This document shows positions 23,851-38,496 of a stretch of 64,000 nt of DNA, one piece after another. The position numbers and the translations under genes were made by a program. Positions within the stretch are counted from its first letter, which is position 1. Each line of letters opens with the position of its first letter. The notes below the pieces were generated by a model, which did not search any database, was not told where the DNA came from, and saw only the letters and a list, made by a program, of their open reading frames with translations. The stretch is from Stropharia rugosoannulata (taxonomy: Eukaryota; Basidiomycota; Agaricomycetes; Agaricales; Strophariaceae). Where the stretch lies: contig JANCIK010000003.1 in NCBI GenBank assembly GCA_028532985.1, forward strand, positions 2,924,001-2,988,000. The letters are read 5' to 3'.

Positions 23851-24445
23851 ATGGCGTCGCAGCCAAAGCCGCCATTTTATGTGCTCACTGCTCAGACTCC
23901 TGTCTCCAATTTACCCGCTGGCGCTCTGTCCAATAATCTTGCTCATCCAGTAGTTCAGTACCACTATGCAGACGACTCACCACTTTCCGTGGCTCCGTCG
24001 CATCCAGACGAACATGTTCTAGTGATGAACTACAACCGAGACTCCAAGCAACCAACAGTGCAAAGCATCTCCGCTGGTCTTTCCGTTACGGGTCTCAGGC
24101 TTGAGGAAGCTCCAGGCGCGGCACTGGCAGACCCAAGTGGTACAAGGAATGATACAATGTTCATCATCGAGACGGTCAGCGACGACCCGTACGTTCAGCT
24201 CTGCTCCTCTTTTATCGCGACTGATGGTTAATAGCTCAATGACTGCCTCTCACAACGAACGAAAATCTGCACAGGCAATATTAGCACAATTCAAACATCG
24301 GTGAGCACATCTTGTACAGTGCTATCTCCGTTACTAATCTAAGGGTCCGAACTCTAGAAACAATGTCCTCAGGCAAGTCCTACAATATCCTGATGACCAA
24401 CTAGATTCTCCTATGACGGCATCTAATATCCGACCGTCGTCGTAG
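23851..24445 (+). CDS. uncharacterised small fungal protein
   Basis: Not recognised. Three exons join to about 165 residues: exon 1 from MASQPKPPFYVLTAQ (23851) to SDDP, an intron 24189-24234, an exon giving SMTASHNERKSAQAILAQFKHR, an intron 24301-24358, and the last exon NNVLRQVLQYPDDQLDSPMTASNIRPSS with TAG at 24443-24445. Exon 1 reads like a beta-rich domain (VVQYHYADDSPLSVAP, EHVLVMNYN, VTGLRLEEAPGA). There is no signal peptide or membrane segment. An in-frame extension upstream exists, but the chosen ATG leaves a compact protein. It is divergent from the CAP gene and convergent with EMC7. Clean splice sites and frame continuity support a real gene. The fold is unassigned. Confidence 0.65.
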
Positions 24446-24563
24446 AAGTCTACTTCAGAAACATCTTCCTAGCTCAGTCTTTAGATGTATCACTTCAGTG
24501 CTGAGCGCACAGCCAGAGAAAACACGATGCATTGTGATATTACACAGCTAATTTCTTAGCCTT

Positions 24564-25597
24564 TCATCGTTTTGACTTCTTGTTCCCTCGGCCTCTCGTA
24601 CTCGCTCCTGCTTTATGGGAATGGCTAGCAGTGCCTGATGGACTTGAGTCTTCTGTTGCAGCCATGAGAGCAGAGAAACTATCGACACATGAACAAAGTG
24701 TGACATGCTGCATAAGGAAACGGCTCACCCATTCTTGATATCACCACTTTGGAATGCGTTCTGGATACCACCTAGCTTGGCCTGTTGCTCTTTGAACTCC
24801 TCAAGAGCTTCGGGGTCCAAGTTTTTCTGTATTTGACGTTAGTTGTTACTGCACAATAAAATAGGCTTCAACACACAATTAGATATGGCATGGCCAACAT
24901 CATGCCAGCACCGCCGATCATGAGGAGCATCATGGGGTTAGAGAACATTCCGGCGATGTTGAAGCTTTCAGGAGGAACGAAATAGACATAGCGGTCTCGA
25001 GGTGAGAGCACAACAGGATATGGAAGTAGAATTGTCGAAGGCGGATTCATAGGTGTGCCAGGGACGAATGGCCTAGCCTCAACAAGTGATAACGAGTTGT
25101 TGACATCGATTCGCAACTGCAGTAATATAATTAGGGCTATCAGTCATTGTTTGCTATTTAATAAACCGAGGTCGCCAACCTGGTCGAAGTAGTAGTCATG
25201 AGAAACGATTGTCAGGACGTGAGCACCGTCAGGAACGTCTGGTCTGCGATAAAGAGATGAGCGGAGGGTGTATGCTAACGGAGTCCACGCTCACACCACA
25301 AAGCTTCCGTCACGCGTAATGCTTCCAAAGTATACACCGTTGTCGATGGTAGCCTTTGCTTGCTTGAGTGAAGTAGCGTCTGTATACGTCGTCAGTGTCG
25401 TGCAGCTATTAAAACGCCTTCAAAACGGGTACGCACTACGGCACACGTCATTCCAAGCTATCTTGCCCCGGATGTCAAGTGTGAGAGCCAGAACAGCCCT
25501 GGAAGAGGAGAGGATATCCTCAGCTCAGCAGTAAGAAAACGGAGTTAACGCAGGTGTACCATGATAGAAGTTGTAGAAGAATTATGCCGCCAGCCAT
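24564..25597 (-). CDS. EMC7: ER membrane protein complex subunit 7
   Basis: Part of the EMC insertase that places tail-anchored and multi-pass proteins into the ER membrane; EMC7 supplies a lumenal beta-sandwich and one membrane helix. The start MAGGIILLQLLSWYTC (25597) gives a short signal peptide. Exons then give AVLALTLDIRGKIAWNDVC, ATIDNGVYFGSITRDGSFVV, PDGAHVLTIVSHDYYFDQ and LRIDVNNSLSLVEARPFVPG, the normal order of the lumenal domain. ESFNIAGMFSNPMMLLMIGG runs into the membrane helix GMMLAMPYLI. A cytosolic end has LDPEALEEFKEQQAKLGG and a basic tail finishing RGRGNKKSKR before TGA at 24564-24566. The early exon borders are the least certain part. Confidence 0.85.
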
Positions 25598-25790
25598 GGC
25601 GAGAGCTTTTAGAGGAACTTCGCAGACCGCGGTATAGCCACCGATGCCGCTTGCGACTATCATCGCGAACGTTCTGGACAACACAAGCAAATACTAACTT
25701 TGCCTTTGCTCCTTCACTCCCATCTCTTTCATTTGTATCGCCAGCACGCTTCAACAGCCATACTAGTCTACTTTATTCACTTAACCGAGA

Positions 25791-26905
25791 ATGCGCCAGA
25801 AAAGAGCCAAGGCATATCGCAAACTCATGCATTTATACTGCATGTCCTTCGGTTTCCGCCAGCCGTACCAAATCCTAAGTACCTCCTTGCATTCTGCTCT
25901 CACGTTAAAAAATTAACAAGCAAAATACACAGTCGACTCGGAAATGTGCAAGGCAGCAGTAGCGTCCAAGCTCGACTTCGCGAAGCAGTTGCATACAGTC
26001 GTGCAAGGCGAGGTGAAACTTAGTGGGTACCCGCGCTCGACGCGTTCTTGCCCAAAAAGAAATCGACTAAATGTCAAGACGGCAAAGCCGTCCTTCAGTG
26101 ATTACCCAGTGCTGCATACATGAGCTTTATATGCAAGGCCGCGAGCAGCAGGCCGCTGTCGATCTTGCCAAAACGTTCGAGCGCCGAAAATGCAATCATC
26201 GCGAAGCTATCCCGGGAGATGAATGTCTGGAGAGTGTAATTGGTGCGCATGCTTTCCAAACGATTTATCTTTTATTATACTAACCTTTCTGCTGTTCATA
26301 TCAGGCGACAAGAATAAACATCGTTATGTTATTGCAACGCAATCTCATCCTCTGCGTGTCAAGCTGCGCTCAATACCAGCGGCGCCTATCATCCATATCA
26401 ATCGCTCTGTAATGGTTTTAGAACCTCCAAGTGATATTACTTTACGAGCCAAGGCTTTGGTGAGTTTTTCCAGAAAGTACGGCGCAATGTGCAGATTTAT
26501 CAATCCACTTAGAATGAGGACCAGAAACTTCACGCCAGTGGCTCTGATCTAGCATTGGTTGGTCCCTCTGCACCTGCGGAAGAAAAACCGAAGAAGCGAA
26601 AAGGTCCCAAGGGTCCCAACCCTCTCAGCGTAAAGAAGAAAAAGAAAGTTGAGACATCACCAGCAAAACAGAGTCCTCATAAACCATCTGACAGGAAAGA
26701 AGGTACCGCATCGGGGAAGAGGAAGGCTGATGCATTAGATAGTGATGATGATCACGACGACGACCATGAAACCCTAACTGGTAGAAGTGCTCAACCTGAG
26801 GGTTCATCAGGTAGGAATTCATCAAAGAAACGGAAACGGAGAAGGAAAGCGGCTTCTAAAGACTCAACCACACTTAATGATTCCGAGATACAAAACACTG
26901 TGTAA
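25791..26905 (+). CDS. UTP23: rRNA-processing protein UTP23
   Basis: A PIN-domain protein of the small-subunit processome that helps release snR30 and process 18S pre-rRNA in the nucleolus. The start MRQKRAKAYRKLMHLYCMSFGFRQPYQIL (25791) is the typical N-terminus. After a 44-base intron follows IDSEMCKAAVASKLDF, then SVITQCCIHELYMQGR and EAIPGDECLESVI, then GDKNKHRYVIATQSHPLR (PIN core), then IPAAPIIHINRSVMVLEPPS. The last exon gives ALVGPSAPAEEKPKKRKGPKGPNPLSVKKKKK and a long Lys/Arg/Glu tail, a likely nucleolar signal. At least six exons are needed. Family blocks are in order and nothing is missing. It starts 193 bases from the divergent EMC7 start and ends 137 bases from the convergent polyubiquitin stop. 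Confidence 0.92.
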
Positions 26906-27042
26906 TAGTGTGTAATTCATAAATGTCATATATCATGTGATGCGTAAAAATACATGCAGACCAGGAAGCTTCGTACGAAGGGACAACAAGAAGGAAAAGA
27001 GAGCATCATGTCCCTACGATAATAAGCTACGCGACCAGACCT

Positions 27043-28597
<1,555 letters not shown>

Positions 28598-28883
28598 CGG
28601 CCACTGGTAGCGGAGATTGAAATAACCCAACTCTGAGTCAGACACGAGCTGCGAAGGCCGCGCCCCTTACCAAGCTGTCCTGGACCCTGTGGCACTGCCA
28701 TAGAGCACAAATATACAAACCATCAGCAATGGTTCATTATAAACCCCGGCTTCGAGAACTAACTTGAGCCTTCTAAGGACATCCAGATCTGGGAAACATG
28801 TGCAATGCATATGAACAAAGAGATGGGGGCATCGGACAATCACATTGAATAAATTAAACTACTATACACAGGCGGTGGGCACA

Positions 28884-30231
<1,348 letters not shown>

Positions 30232-30384
30232 GGTTAAGCAGATTCTGCAGAACGGGAGTTGCTTGCATGGTGAAGAGATGGAGGAATGGGTTTGGCGCTA
30301 ATGTCCCAACAGTAACGTTGGCCACGTGCTCAAAAAAAGTTTGGACCGGATTCAGCGGTCAATAACCTCTCTCCTCACTTCATC
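30232..30384. promoter_or_regulatory. shared divergent promoter WDR5 / eIF3k
   Basis: Only 153 bases separate two divergent starts, so both core promoters lie here. A CACGTG E-box is present around 30323. Confidence 0.5.
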
Positions 30385-31324
30385 ATGACTTCAGAATGGC
30401 TTAAGCCCGCGACGCGCTCAGAGCTCATCGAGAACCTTGTTTCCGGTGTCGGTGAGTAACCCCACTGTAAAGGATGTCTAATATACTGATTGAGTCCGTC
30501 ACAGACCGCTACAATCCTTCCAATGTTGGCATCCTTGAGGATTATCTCTACCACCAAATTCGCAGTGAAGAGTATGACTGTCTGGCAAATCTTGCCATTC
30601 TGAAGCTGTATGCATTTCTATGACTTCTTAAAACTGCCGGTCTAACTATTTCCTAGGTATCAATTCAACCCTGATCTCTACAATCCCGACGTCGTTATCA
30701 ATATCCTCATAAAAGCTCTGACAGCATCCCCCCTTCCCGACTTCAATCTCTGCGTATCTCTTTTGGATGAGCGTCCTATCAATAGTCAGCTAGACGAGCC
30801 TGATCCCCTCCCGACCATCTTCCCTATCCTCAAGGGTCTGCATTCATTGCTGTTCCGCTGCCGCTTCCCATCATTCTGGGAGGTGTACAACTCGGAGGAA
30901 GTATCGCTACTAAGGGAAAACTATACAGTTGAAGTAGCAGGCTTTGAAAATGCTATTAGGGCTGTAGCAATCCGCGCAGTCCGCGCGACCTTCACCAGAA
31001 TCAGCTCCGAGAGGCTGAGCTCATACTTGAATCTGTCTGGTAATGCACTTCGATTGCTCTTTTCGACATAAAGTCAATTGAAATAACCCTTATGATAGGT
31101 GCCGAACTTACCACCTATGTTCAAGAACTTGGATGGTCGGTCGATGCCGCATCATCGGTCGTGTCGATACCACCAAATCCCGATAACCAGATTGAGGCAG
31201 TGGTCGTTCAGGAAACAATCAAGCTTCCTCGTAAGTACATTATCTACGCAGTCAATAATTTGGCTAAATAATATCGCTTTTAGAACTTAGCAAGATTATT
31301 TCACATTCCATTGTAAAAGCTTAA
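30385..31324 (+). CDS. translation initiation factor eIF3 subunit K
   Basis: Non-core subunit of eIF3, paired with eIF3l, with a HAM and winged-helix (PCI-like) fold. The start MTSEWLKPATRSELIENLVSGV (30385) is typical. Next exons give DRYNPSNVGILEDYLYHQI, SEEYDCLANLAILKLYQFNPDLYNP, and INILIKALTASPLPDFNLCVSLL. The large middle exon has LPTIFPILKGLHSLLFRCRFPSFW and NAIRAVAIRAVRATFTRIS. The last exons give GWSVDAASSVVSIPPNPDNQIEAVVVQETIKLP and QLSKIISHSIVKA before TAA (31322-31324). About 230 residues, close to human eIF3k at 218. All blocks are in order. It ends only 119 bases from the convergent transporter. Confidence 0.93.
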
Positions 31325-31443
31325 CAGTCGGTTAGTTCATTCAGGACAACAATTCCATGATGTGTATGGTATATGGACAAAAGATATCAATACATACTGC
31401 TATAGGGTCGTAACTGTTCGTGAAAAAGAAAAACTACGAAGTC

Positions 31444-33863
31444 CTACTGAATCGCCACAACGGCCGTTCCCCACACAGCCATTATAGCACCAGTGACGAT
31501 GATTGCCCCGTCGAATAGTGAACATACCCCCTCAATAACAACATTTGCCACCACAGGCCCGATTATAGATAACATGAACGCTGAAAAGGACCCAAGGATG
31601 GCCATCATCGAACTAAACTCTGGAACCAGGATGGACACTGCCACAACGAGGCCTGTAAGACAGACGCGCTGGGCGATGCCAATGAACCTTCTGAAACTTA
31701 ACGATGAGCCAGTGTGTGCCACAGACAAGCCATCAGGCTTGTCAGCTAGGTCTTCTGGCGATGACAGTCGGGGGTCTGTGCCTAGCAAAATTTCTATCAT
31801 CGCATTGAGCTGGGGAAAAAGAAAGGCGGGTTTAATCTAGGCTTAAGGAAGAAAAGCCAAAAATACGAACAGGTTGGGCATTTAAGGCAAACTTCGACCT
31901 TCATAGCAATGAGCATTTATGGTCGCACATAAATATGCAACTACTTACAGAGGGGTAAGCACGAGCATACAGAGACAAATTTTGTTGAGTAAGGGATTAA
32001 ATCCAGGAGTCCGCAATAGGTCCATGCTGATCTGTTGCGCCAAATGAACATCATCCTTCTAGCAATGTCACGACGGAACTAACCTCGTCGCTAACGTTGT
32101 TACCAAACATGAGATAACCAGCGTATCCTATAGCAGCGTATAACGCCGTTGCTATCACCTATTAAGCAAGACAAGGTGAAATCAATGCATGGCAGGCAAG
32201 TTTTAGAACTTACAAATGCCCAATTGATCATGATGTTGAAGTAGGTGGGATCTGCCATATCTTTTGCCAGAGAAGGAATAACAGCATGACCCGCAAACTG
32301 ATTTGTTTTAAAGATCAATTGTAGGAAATATATATAAATTCGTTTAACTTGACTTACACCGGCCATGAACAACCCAAAAGCAAGTCCAAGTTCGCGGTAA
32401 CTTGTCACACCTATGTCTGTAGGACAAGGGTTCCATAGGCTTCCAGGTGCTTCTTTTTTGGAGAAACCATCAATAAAAAGGACAACGACCATTGAAATGG
32501 TCGAGATTATGCCTATGATCGAGGTATATGATAGAAGAGATAGCGGAAGGAAAACAGTGGGTATAAGTCTGGCAGAAATTTTGAGAAGACATAGCGAAAT
32601 TGTATGAGACTACGCACATCAGAAGGCCCCATAGTTTGAGGGTATTAGAAGAATACTGGGGGAGTAGTACATGTAGAGAGTCTCCATAGAGAGTGACAAG
32701 GATGACGCTACAGCCAAAATAAGTACTTCGAGAATTTACGAGAAGTCCGAAAGAGGAACACACCAAACAGTAAACAGCTCCAGGCAAAACATTAGACTGA
32801 TAAGGGGTGTTACCTTAGGGCCAAAGGCTTTCCTGCCTATGTCTGCATAGGAACGTACCCTAGGATCTCCCAAGATGATCCGAGCGAGAATTTTTGCACT
32901 AGGACGGGTGTCAGCACAGCAATGCGATAACGCGATAAAGAACGCACGTATAGCATGACACAAATCCATACGTAATAATGAGCACAGTTCCAAGGGCCCA
33001 CCCAGCGTATGCGAATGCAAGAGGCTGGGACAGAATGCCCACTCCAAGCAGGATGGCAATCGAGTTGAACAGCTGAGAAAACACTCTCAGTCGTAGAACA
33101 CCGGAAAATGAGAAAATGCAAGATTACCGTCTGTCCGAATGTGCTCTGTCCCCTCGGAACCACAGTGGAGTTGCTAACAGCGGACGCCGACGAGTAGCGC
33201 CGCCGCCCCAGAGGTGCATTCGCAGGTTGCTGCGCCGCCCCACCGCCTCCCGGCGCAGTAGGCGCGAGAGCCAATTTATCCGGAACCGGAGCCTCAGAAT
33301 ACCTGCGCGGGCTAGGGAGCACAGAGAACGACACCTTCTTCAGTAACGGTGTCTGTTCCGACGTCTGCGCGCCCGACTGCAGGCTGCCGACCACAGGGCT
33401 GCGTATGATCGAGTCGCCGTCCTGCGCCAGCCGCTGGGAGAGGCGCTCTCGCTGGCGTCGCTGCTGCCACGCCGCGGGGTGCGACGCGGAGTCGTAGTCC
33501 TCGTCCCAATGCATCTGCGCTATGAAGGAGCCTTCGCGCGTGCGTGGCGTCCCGTCCCCCAACAGGACGTCTGTGCTCTCGTCGTCGGAGTCAAAGGCCT
33601 CGGAGTCGAATCGGAACGCTCTGGGGCGCACGAGTTGGGCCTCTTCGTCGGCTTCGTCCTCAGCCAAGGCGGACGCATCGGAAGCGGACGCGACAGTGGA
33701 ACCGGCGACGAGATACTGCGCTCGTCGATCTGAACAGCGGGCCACCTCGACTGTAAATTTCTCTCATTTCGAATAACGCTGAAGCGTACGCACATGATTG
33801 TAAGGCATCTCTTACACTGGACCTGGCGCTTGACGCCGACCCAAAGTTGAAAGATGAAGACAT
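31444..33863 (-). CDS. vacuolar amino acid transporter, AVT1-like (AAAP family)
   Basis: Moves neutral amino acids across the vacuolar membrane, by family. The start MSSSFNFGSASSARSSVRDALQS (33863) is joined by a 43-base intron (GTGCGT...TTACAG) to VARCSDRRAQYLVAGSTVASAS. A long acidic and Ser-rich tail of about 230 residues follows, as usual in AVT1. The membrane part starts GQSTFGQT, then FNSIAILLGVGILSQPLAFAYAGW (helix 1), ARIILGDPRVRSYADIGRKAFG, and later exons LYGDSLHVLLPQYSSN, TNQFAGHAVIPSLAKDM and AALYAAIGYAGYLMFGN. The last exon has two helices near residues 590-660 and ends TAVVAIQ. About eleven transmembrane segments are expected. At least eight exons were joined by eye. Confidence 0.86.
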
Positions 33864-34289
33864 AGTGTGGAGCAGGGGGAGCGAGCCGATTCCGTGCAAG
33901 TGGGATGCATTTCAACTTTCAGGCCTTATCAGGAACGAAACATAATCGCGACATTATTTCCGATCGAAGAATGCGTCAATGGCATATGTATATCTTATCA
34001 CCATCAGAAAGTTCTCGTTCTGTCCGGCGACTGCTGGAGACAGGGGGATAACAAGTCGTGGTTTTTAGCGCGGAGAGGCATTTATTGAATCCTGACCGTG
34101 CGAGCAAGAAGAAGCAAGGATTGGAGATCTTTTACATAAAATTTGTACTGATGTCGTTGCGGTAGTATTGTGATATGGGTATGGAGTAATTACAGGCCTA
34201 AAAAGAGTATTATGGTTTTTAACGTTTTCTACTTATGCACTGATTATACTTAGGAGGTTGCAGATAAATGTGCCCAATAACGGTACTCG
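33864..34289. other. intergenic region
   Basis: 426 bases: the AVT promoter side and the 3' flank of the next gene on the same strand. Nothing else was identified. Confidence 0.4.
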
Positions 34290-37200
34290 TCAAGAAGAAT
34301 TCACAGCCCTGCGGTTTGTCCAAAGCATGTATGGATCCCGCGACAAGTCCCCATTTGCAGTCTTCCGGGAACTGCGCCGTGCATCTGGCAGCTTTGCATT
34401 GCTGTTAAGATCCTGCAGCGGGATTTCAGCTACACATAGGCACAGCCGTAACTCAAAACTTACAGCAACGCGCTTCTTGATGCCTGCGGTAATATGGGTC
34501 CACCATTTTGTCAAAGCCGCCTTGAGAGCAAACTCTCGGTGACCTTTCGTGTTCAGCCACGAGACAAACGCTTCAACCTATAATGCAGATGAGGGAATTA
34601 AACAATAAGCTACAAATCAACAAAGAGAGTCCTACCTCTTCTAATTCCGAATAAACTGCCCAGTCCGAAGGCTGGAGCATTCCATCCTCTCCCTCTTCCT
34701 CCCTCCTACGGGCGTCGATGTCCTCGTGGTCTTCCTGGGCTTTCTTTTCTAGTTGCTGTAGATCGAATTCGCTCGGACCTTGGATGAACAGTCGACCAGT
34801 TCCGTACAAGGCAATACCACCACTGCCAACCAAAGATGCTGACCCCATGCCGTCAAACCACCATATTCGGTTGTAGAAGCGATCCCGGCCAAGGGGTTTG
34901 ACGCGTACAGCCCCAAGTAGTTTTCGGAACTCGCGTTCTATGCCTTCTAGTCTCCTTTCGACCTTGTTAACCTCTTCATCCAGGCGTCGGTGCTCCGCCA
35001 TGGCCTGCTTCTGTGAAGCTTGCTTGGCCCTGGCCGCCTCTCGCTCTTTGGAATGGGCGATCGTATGTGCCTTAAGACGCAGATCTTTTTGACGAGAACT
35101 CTTCTTTCCTGGAGAAGATTCCGAACCGGCTTCAGAATCTGATAATTCGCTTGATTCCTGCATGACAACATCTTCCACGCTGCCGTTGGTAGCGGGGGTT
35201 TCTTCTTTAGTTTCACCTTGAAGAGTAGCCATGTCCTCCTGACTATAACAGAGTTGAGCAAAAATTGCGCATACATAAGGCAAAGTAGTCTTACAGTTGC
35301 TTTTTCATACGGTTGACTTCAATTTTCTCCTTCCGGAGAGCCGTCAGCTGCTCTTCGCAGGACTCCATATGAGCATGAACAGCTTTGGAGGAAATTGCAA
35401 GGTTGCACAAGAACGAAAGAATGGCAACGCGGTCTTCTGGCGGGAGGCTATAATACCTTTCACTCGGAGGGGCTGGACTGCTTAGAACTAGTCCCATGCC
35501 ATTAGTCGGAGTAGCTGCCCTGGAATTGCCATCTTCGGAGGCCGTGTAAGGAGCAAACAACATTCTAGTTAATATCTCCTGAAGTTTGGGGAAGTTAATC
35601 AAAGTAGCATGCTATAAAAATGTTTATCAGCGGACTGCTTCCAGTGTCGGGAAAATATGCGCACGTCCTTCAGACAACCCACTAAAGCGTCTTCCCAGCC
35701 TTCCCTTCCCTCGCCGTGACGTAGAGGCACTCTCTCCCAATTATTACCGACGTCAGCCATCGCAGTAACCAATTGATCCGTCGATACACCCAAAACGACC
35801 CGGTCTGGTTGAGAACTGGCCGCAAGATCATCCTTCTGCTTCAAGAGGGAGAGCACAGCACTATGCCTAACGAATGACACGGTGCGTAGATTATATATCA
35901 GGGTCGAATGTATTTCAGCAAGGAGTGAACAAGGTTGGTCCAGAGCGGAGTGTCGAACTGCACTCTCGAATTCATCAAGGGAGAATACGGATAAATGCAG
36001 AGGTTGACTAAATCACTATGAGACAACGATATTCAACCAGAGTTGTTCTAAAACTCACCCGTAAACAACGAGGAAATTCCAGGTCATTAAAAAGGACTCG
36101 AAGACTCCCGGAATATCATTAAAAGGAAGACAGGCCTTATTTGCCAGAGGTCTTGTTAAACGCATACCAGCTTTCTTATCTTTGTCTCCAATACGAATGT
36201 CAAGATCTTCTGTTGGATAGCGCACAGGCTTCTTCTTCTTTTTCTCCGCAGCAATGCGTTCTGCCTCTTCCTTAGCCAGCCTCTGTTTCTCAGCTTTGTC
36301 TTGGGCTTCACGTTCGCGTTTTTCCGCTGAGAAGACGTTAAGCACTTGGGTATATAAATAACACTGTAACGGATCTTACCTCGATCCTCCTGTGCAGCCG
36401 TCAGCTTTTTCTGCTTTTTCGACGGGGGACCTTCTTTGTCTTCCCATATCTTTTTCCTTTTATCAATCTCGCCTTTCTTAATTATCTCGACTCCTTGACG
36501 TGTTTCCTCCGGCATCACAGAATCTACGCCATACCTCTCAGCAATGGGAGGTTTAACAGTCCAGGGAGAAGCAACTGCGGCATCACGGTCAACGCAATCA
36601 CGGATAAAGCGACGGAGGATGGATTTTGAGAATGAAAGCCTGTCGCGACTGCGGTTGAATAAAATGTCAGTGGGAAATGCCACAGAGAAAGACAAACTGT
36701 CTACCTCATCATACCACATTGTACCTCGATTAAACTGCCCACCAAGCGTTTGTCTTGCTCAGTAATTTTGGCAGAGCTTTTGCCTTTCTCGTGACTCTTT
36801 TCGCGCTCGAGATCAGTGAGGGTCACCCAGTAATAATACAGAGCCGGATTGTCATTTGCAATGGCATCCTTGAGCGGGATTTTAAGGTCGCCCCCAATAA
36901 CATGGGGAGGATCGTCGTCCAGCGTTGACGATGAGGGGGCGTCCATATGGGCATCACGAGCCTTCGCGTCGGCGTTGTATTTTGGTGGATAGACCTTGTC
37001 TACGCGAGCGAAATACCTTGGGGTTATGTCAGCCGCATGTTCAGCACAGCGGGACATGTCACCTACTTGATTCCTTGGAGGTCTACTAGGACCTCTACAG
37101 AGCAGAACGGCTCAGAATAACTGGAAAAATATGGATAGAATAAGTGACGTACTCTCGCCGGGGAAATAGCGGTCCTTGAAGCGTTCATACACGGCCTCGA

Positions 37201-37646
37201 CAAGATGATCAAGGCGACCCATCACCTCTGTAAGTATGCGGATCAGTGGGATGGTACTGGAGTGAATGCGGGGGGCGCGACATACGCCATTGCACGGCTT
37301 TGAGAACGGCAGGCTTGAGAGGCTCGGAGAACCTGGCATGCAGGGTGCGTGCTTCTTGCCGCTCGCTCTCCACAGCCTGAAAATAGTCGAGGCCGCTCTT
37401 GCCGGTGACCTCGCACTGGAACTGCTTGAGGCGGTAGAAAGACATGCGCGCAGCATAGGCTCTGAGGGGGGCCGGAGGTGAGGGGGCGGAGGGAGGCAGG
37501 CGGGGGCGGACGTACTCATAGGACTCGAATATCTCGCCGGTTTGGTCGAGGTAGAAGACAGGCCTGCTGGGATCCGTCTGGACGGCATGGAGGAGGGCAT
37601 CGGAGGGCTCGGTGAGGACGACGCGCTTGCGGCGGCAGGTGGGCAT
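34290..37646 (-). CDS. ITC1: ISWI chromatin-remodelling accessory subunit (ITC1/ACF1-like)
   Basis: Partner of the ISWI ATPase in the Isw2/ACF complex, which spaces nucleosomes. The start MPTCRRKRVVLTEPSDALLH (37646) opens a WAC domain (residues about 22-125), with VFYLDQTGEIFESYEYV and FQCEVTGKSGLDYFQAVESE. The middle part contains KIPLKDAIANDNPALYYYWV and a Lys/Glu coiled coil (AEKQRLAKEEAERIAAEKKKKK). A DDT domain follows, with FNDIPGVFESFLMTWNFLVV then CSLLAEIHSTLIYNLRTVSFVRH. The WHIM part shows FLCNLAISSKAVHAHMES and KPLGRDRFYNRIWWFDGMGS, and the end reads EAFVSWLNTKGHREFALKAALTKWW. At least twelve exons; the last stop is TGA at 34290-34292. Length is about 900 residues. The WAC-DDT-WHIM order matches the family. 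Confidence 0.9.
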
Positions 37647-38496
37647 GGCGGGAGGGCGGAGGGAAGGGAGGAAAACGGGAGGAGGGGGGTCTGGCTGTGG
37701 TGGGAGGAAAAAGGGAAGGTGGTGATGGCAAAACGGCAGAGCAAGGACAGGTGGCTGGTCGGAGAACGGGGGCTGATCATATTACTGCCAGAACACACTA
37801 CAAGATATACAGCTGCTGTCCCTACGCAACCCGCCCCCGCTGCCCATCGCCCCCGTCGTCGCCCTACGCCCCGCCACCCCGCCCCGCCGCCTTCCGCCCC
37901 GCCGCCGGGTCCTCCTTCGCGCGCGGGGGCGTCGTGTCATCGTCTGCATCGCTTATTTCCACTGCCCAATCGCCGCGTGCCGTCGCCCGTTTCTGCGCGT
38001 ATTTTTCCTGGCCCGGGCGCACCCCTGCGTCCTCGACGGAGCCTCGACACCGACTCTACCTAGGTTTGACCGCGCGCTGAGAATTTTTGGTTTTCAGAGA
38101 TGCCTCCACGGGAGACAAGCCACAACCACTCTCGGCACGTGACGCCGCTGCTCTAGGCCCGTCAACTACCCACTGCCCAGGCGACATATCGCTGATATTA
38201 CAGGAAACGCTACAGAAGATTACAGACCACATGGCGGTGGCGGGGTAGAGTATGTACAGAAAAAAGGTCAGTAAAATAACTACAGAGCAAGTCCCAAACT
38301 GCGTCCACCCAAAATAAATAAAGCACCAAACTTCCGGTCACAAAAATCAAACAAAAATAACTAAAAATCAAGCAACACTGCACCGTTTATCCTCTCTACG
38401 CGAGGCCTCGGGCGTGCCAATGAGGCGCGAGCGGTCCCTAATTTGCGAGCGCGCTACATAGAGGACGTATTGCTATCTTTCCCCGACATTTCCTCC
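37647..38496. other. intergenic region, GC-rich then AT-rich
   Basis: 850 bases between ITC1 and the next gene on the same strand. The left half is very GC-rich, and holds the ITC1 promoter and the doubtful small gene above. The right half (38260-38380) is A-rich. A CACGTGAC box lies at 38137-38144. Confidence 0.4.
37864..38190 (-). CDS. possible small gene, unassigned
   Basis: A weak candidate. Read on the minus strand from an ATG at 38187-38189, a frame stays open for 44 codons, meets one TAG at 38056-38058, then continues open for 63 more codons to a TAG at 37864-37866. The second part reads like coding sequence, with QEKYAQKRATARGDWAV followed by EISDADDDTTPPRAKED and a basic tail. An intron removing the internal stop is possible (GTCAAA...GGGCCAG keeps the frame, but the donor is poor). 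No family is recognised. GC-rich DNA gives long open frames by chance, so this may not be a gene. Confidence 0.25.

Noticed and set aside
33479..33776. plus-strand open frames opposite the AVT N-terminus
   Set aside because: Antisense of a low-complexity acidic region; the minus frame continues into transporter helices.
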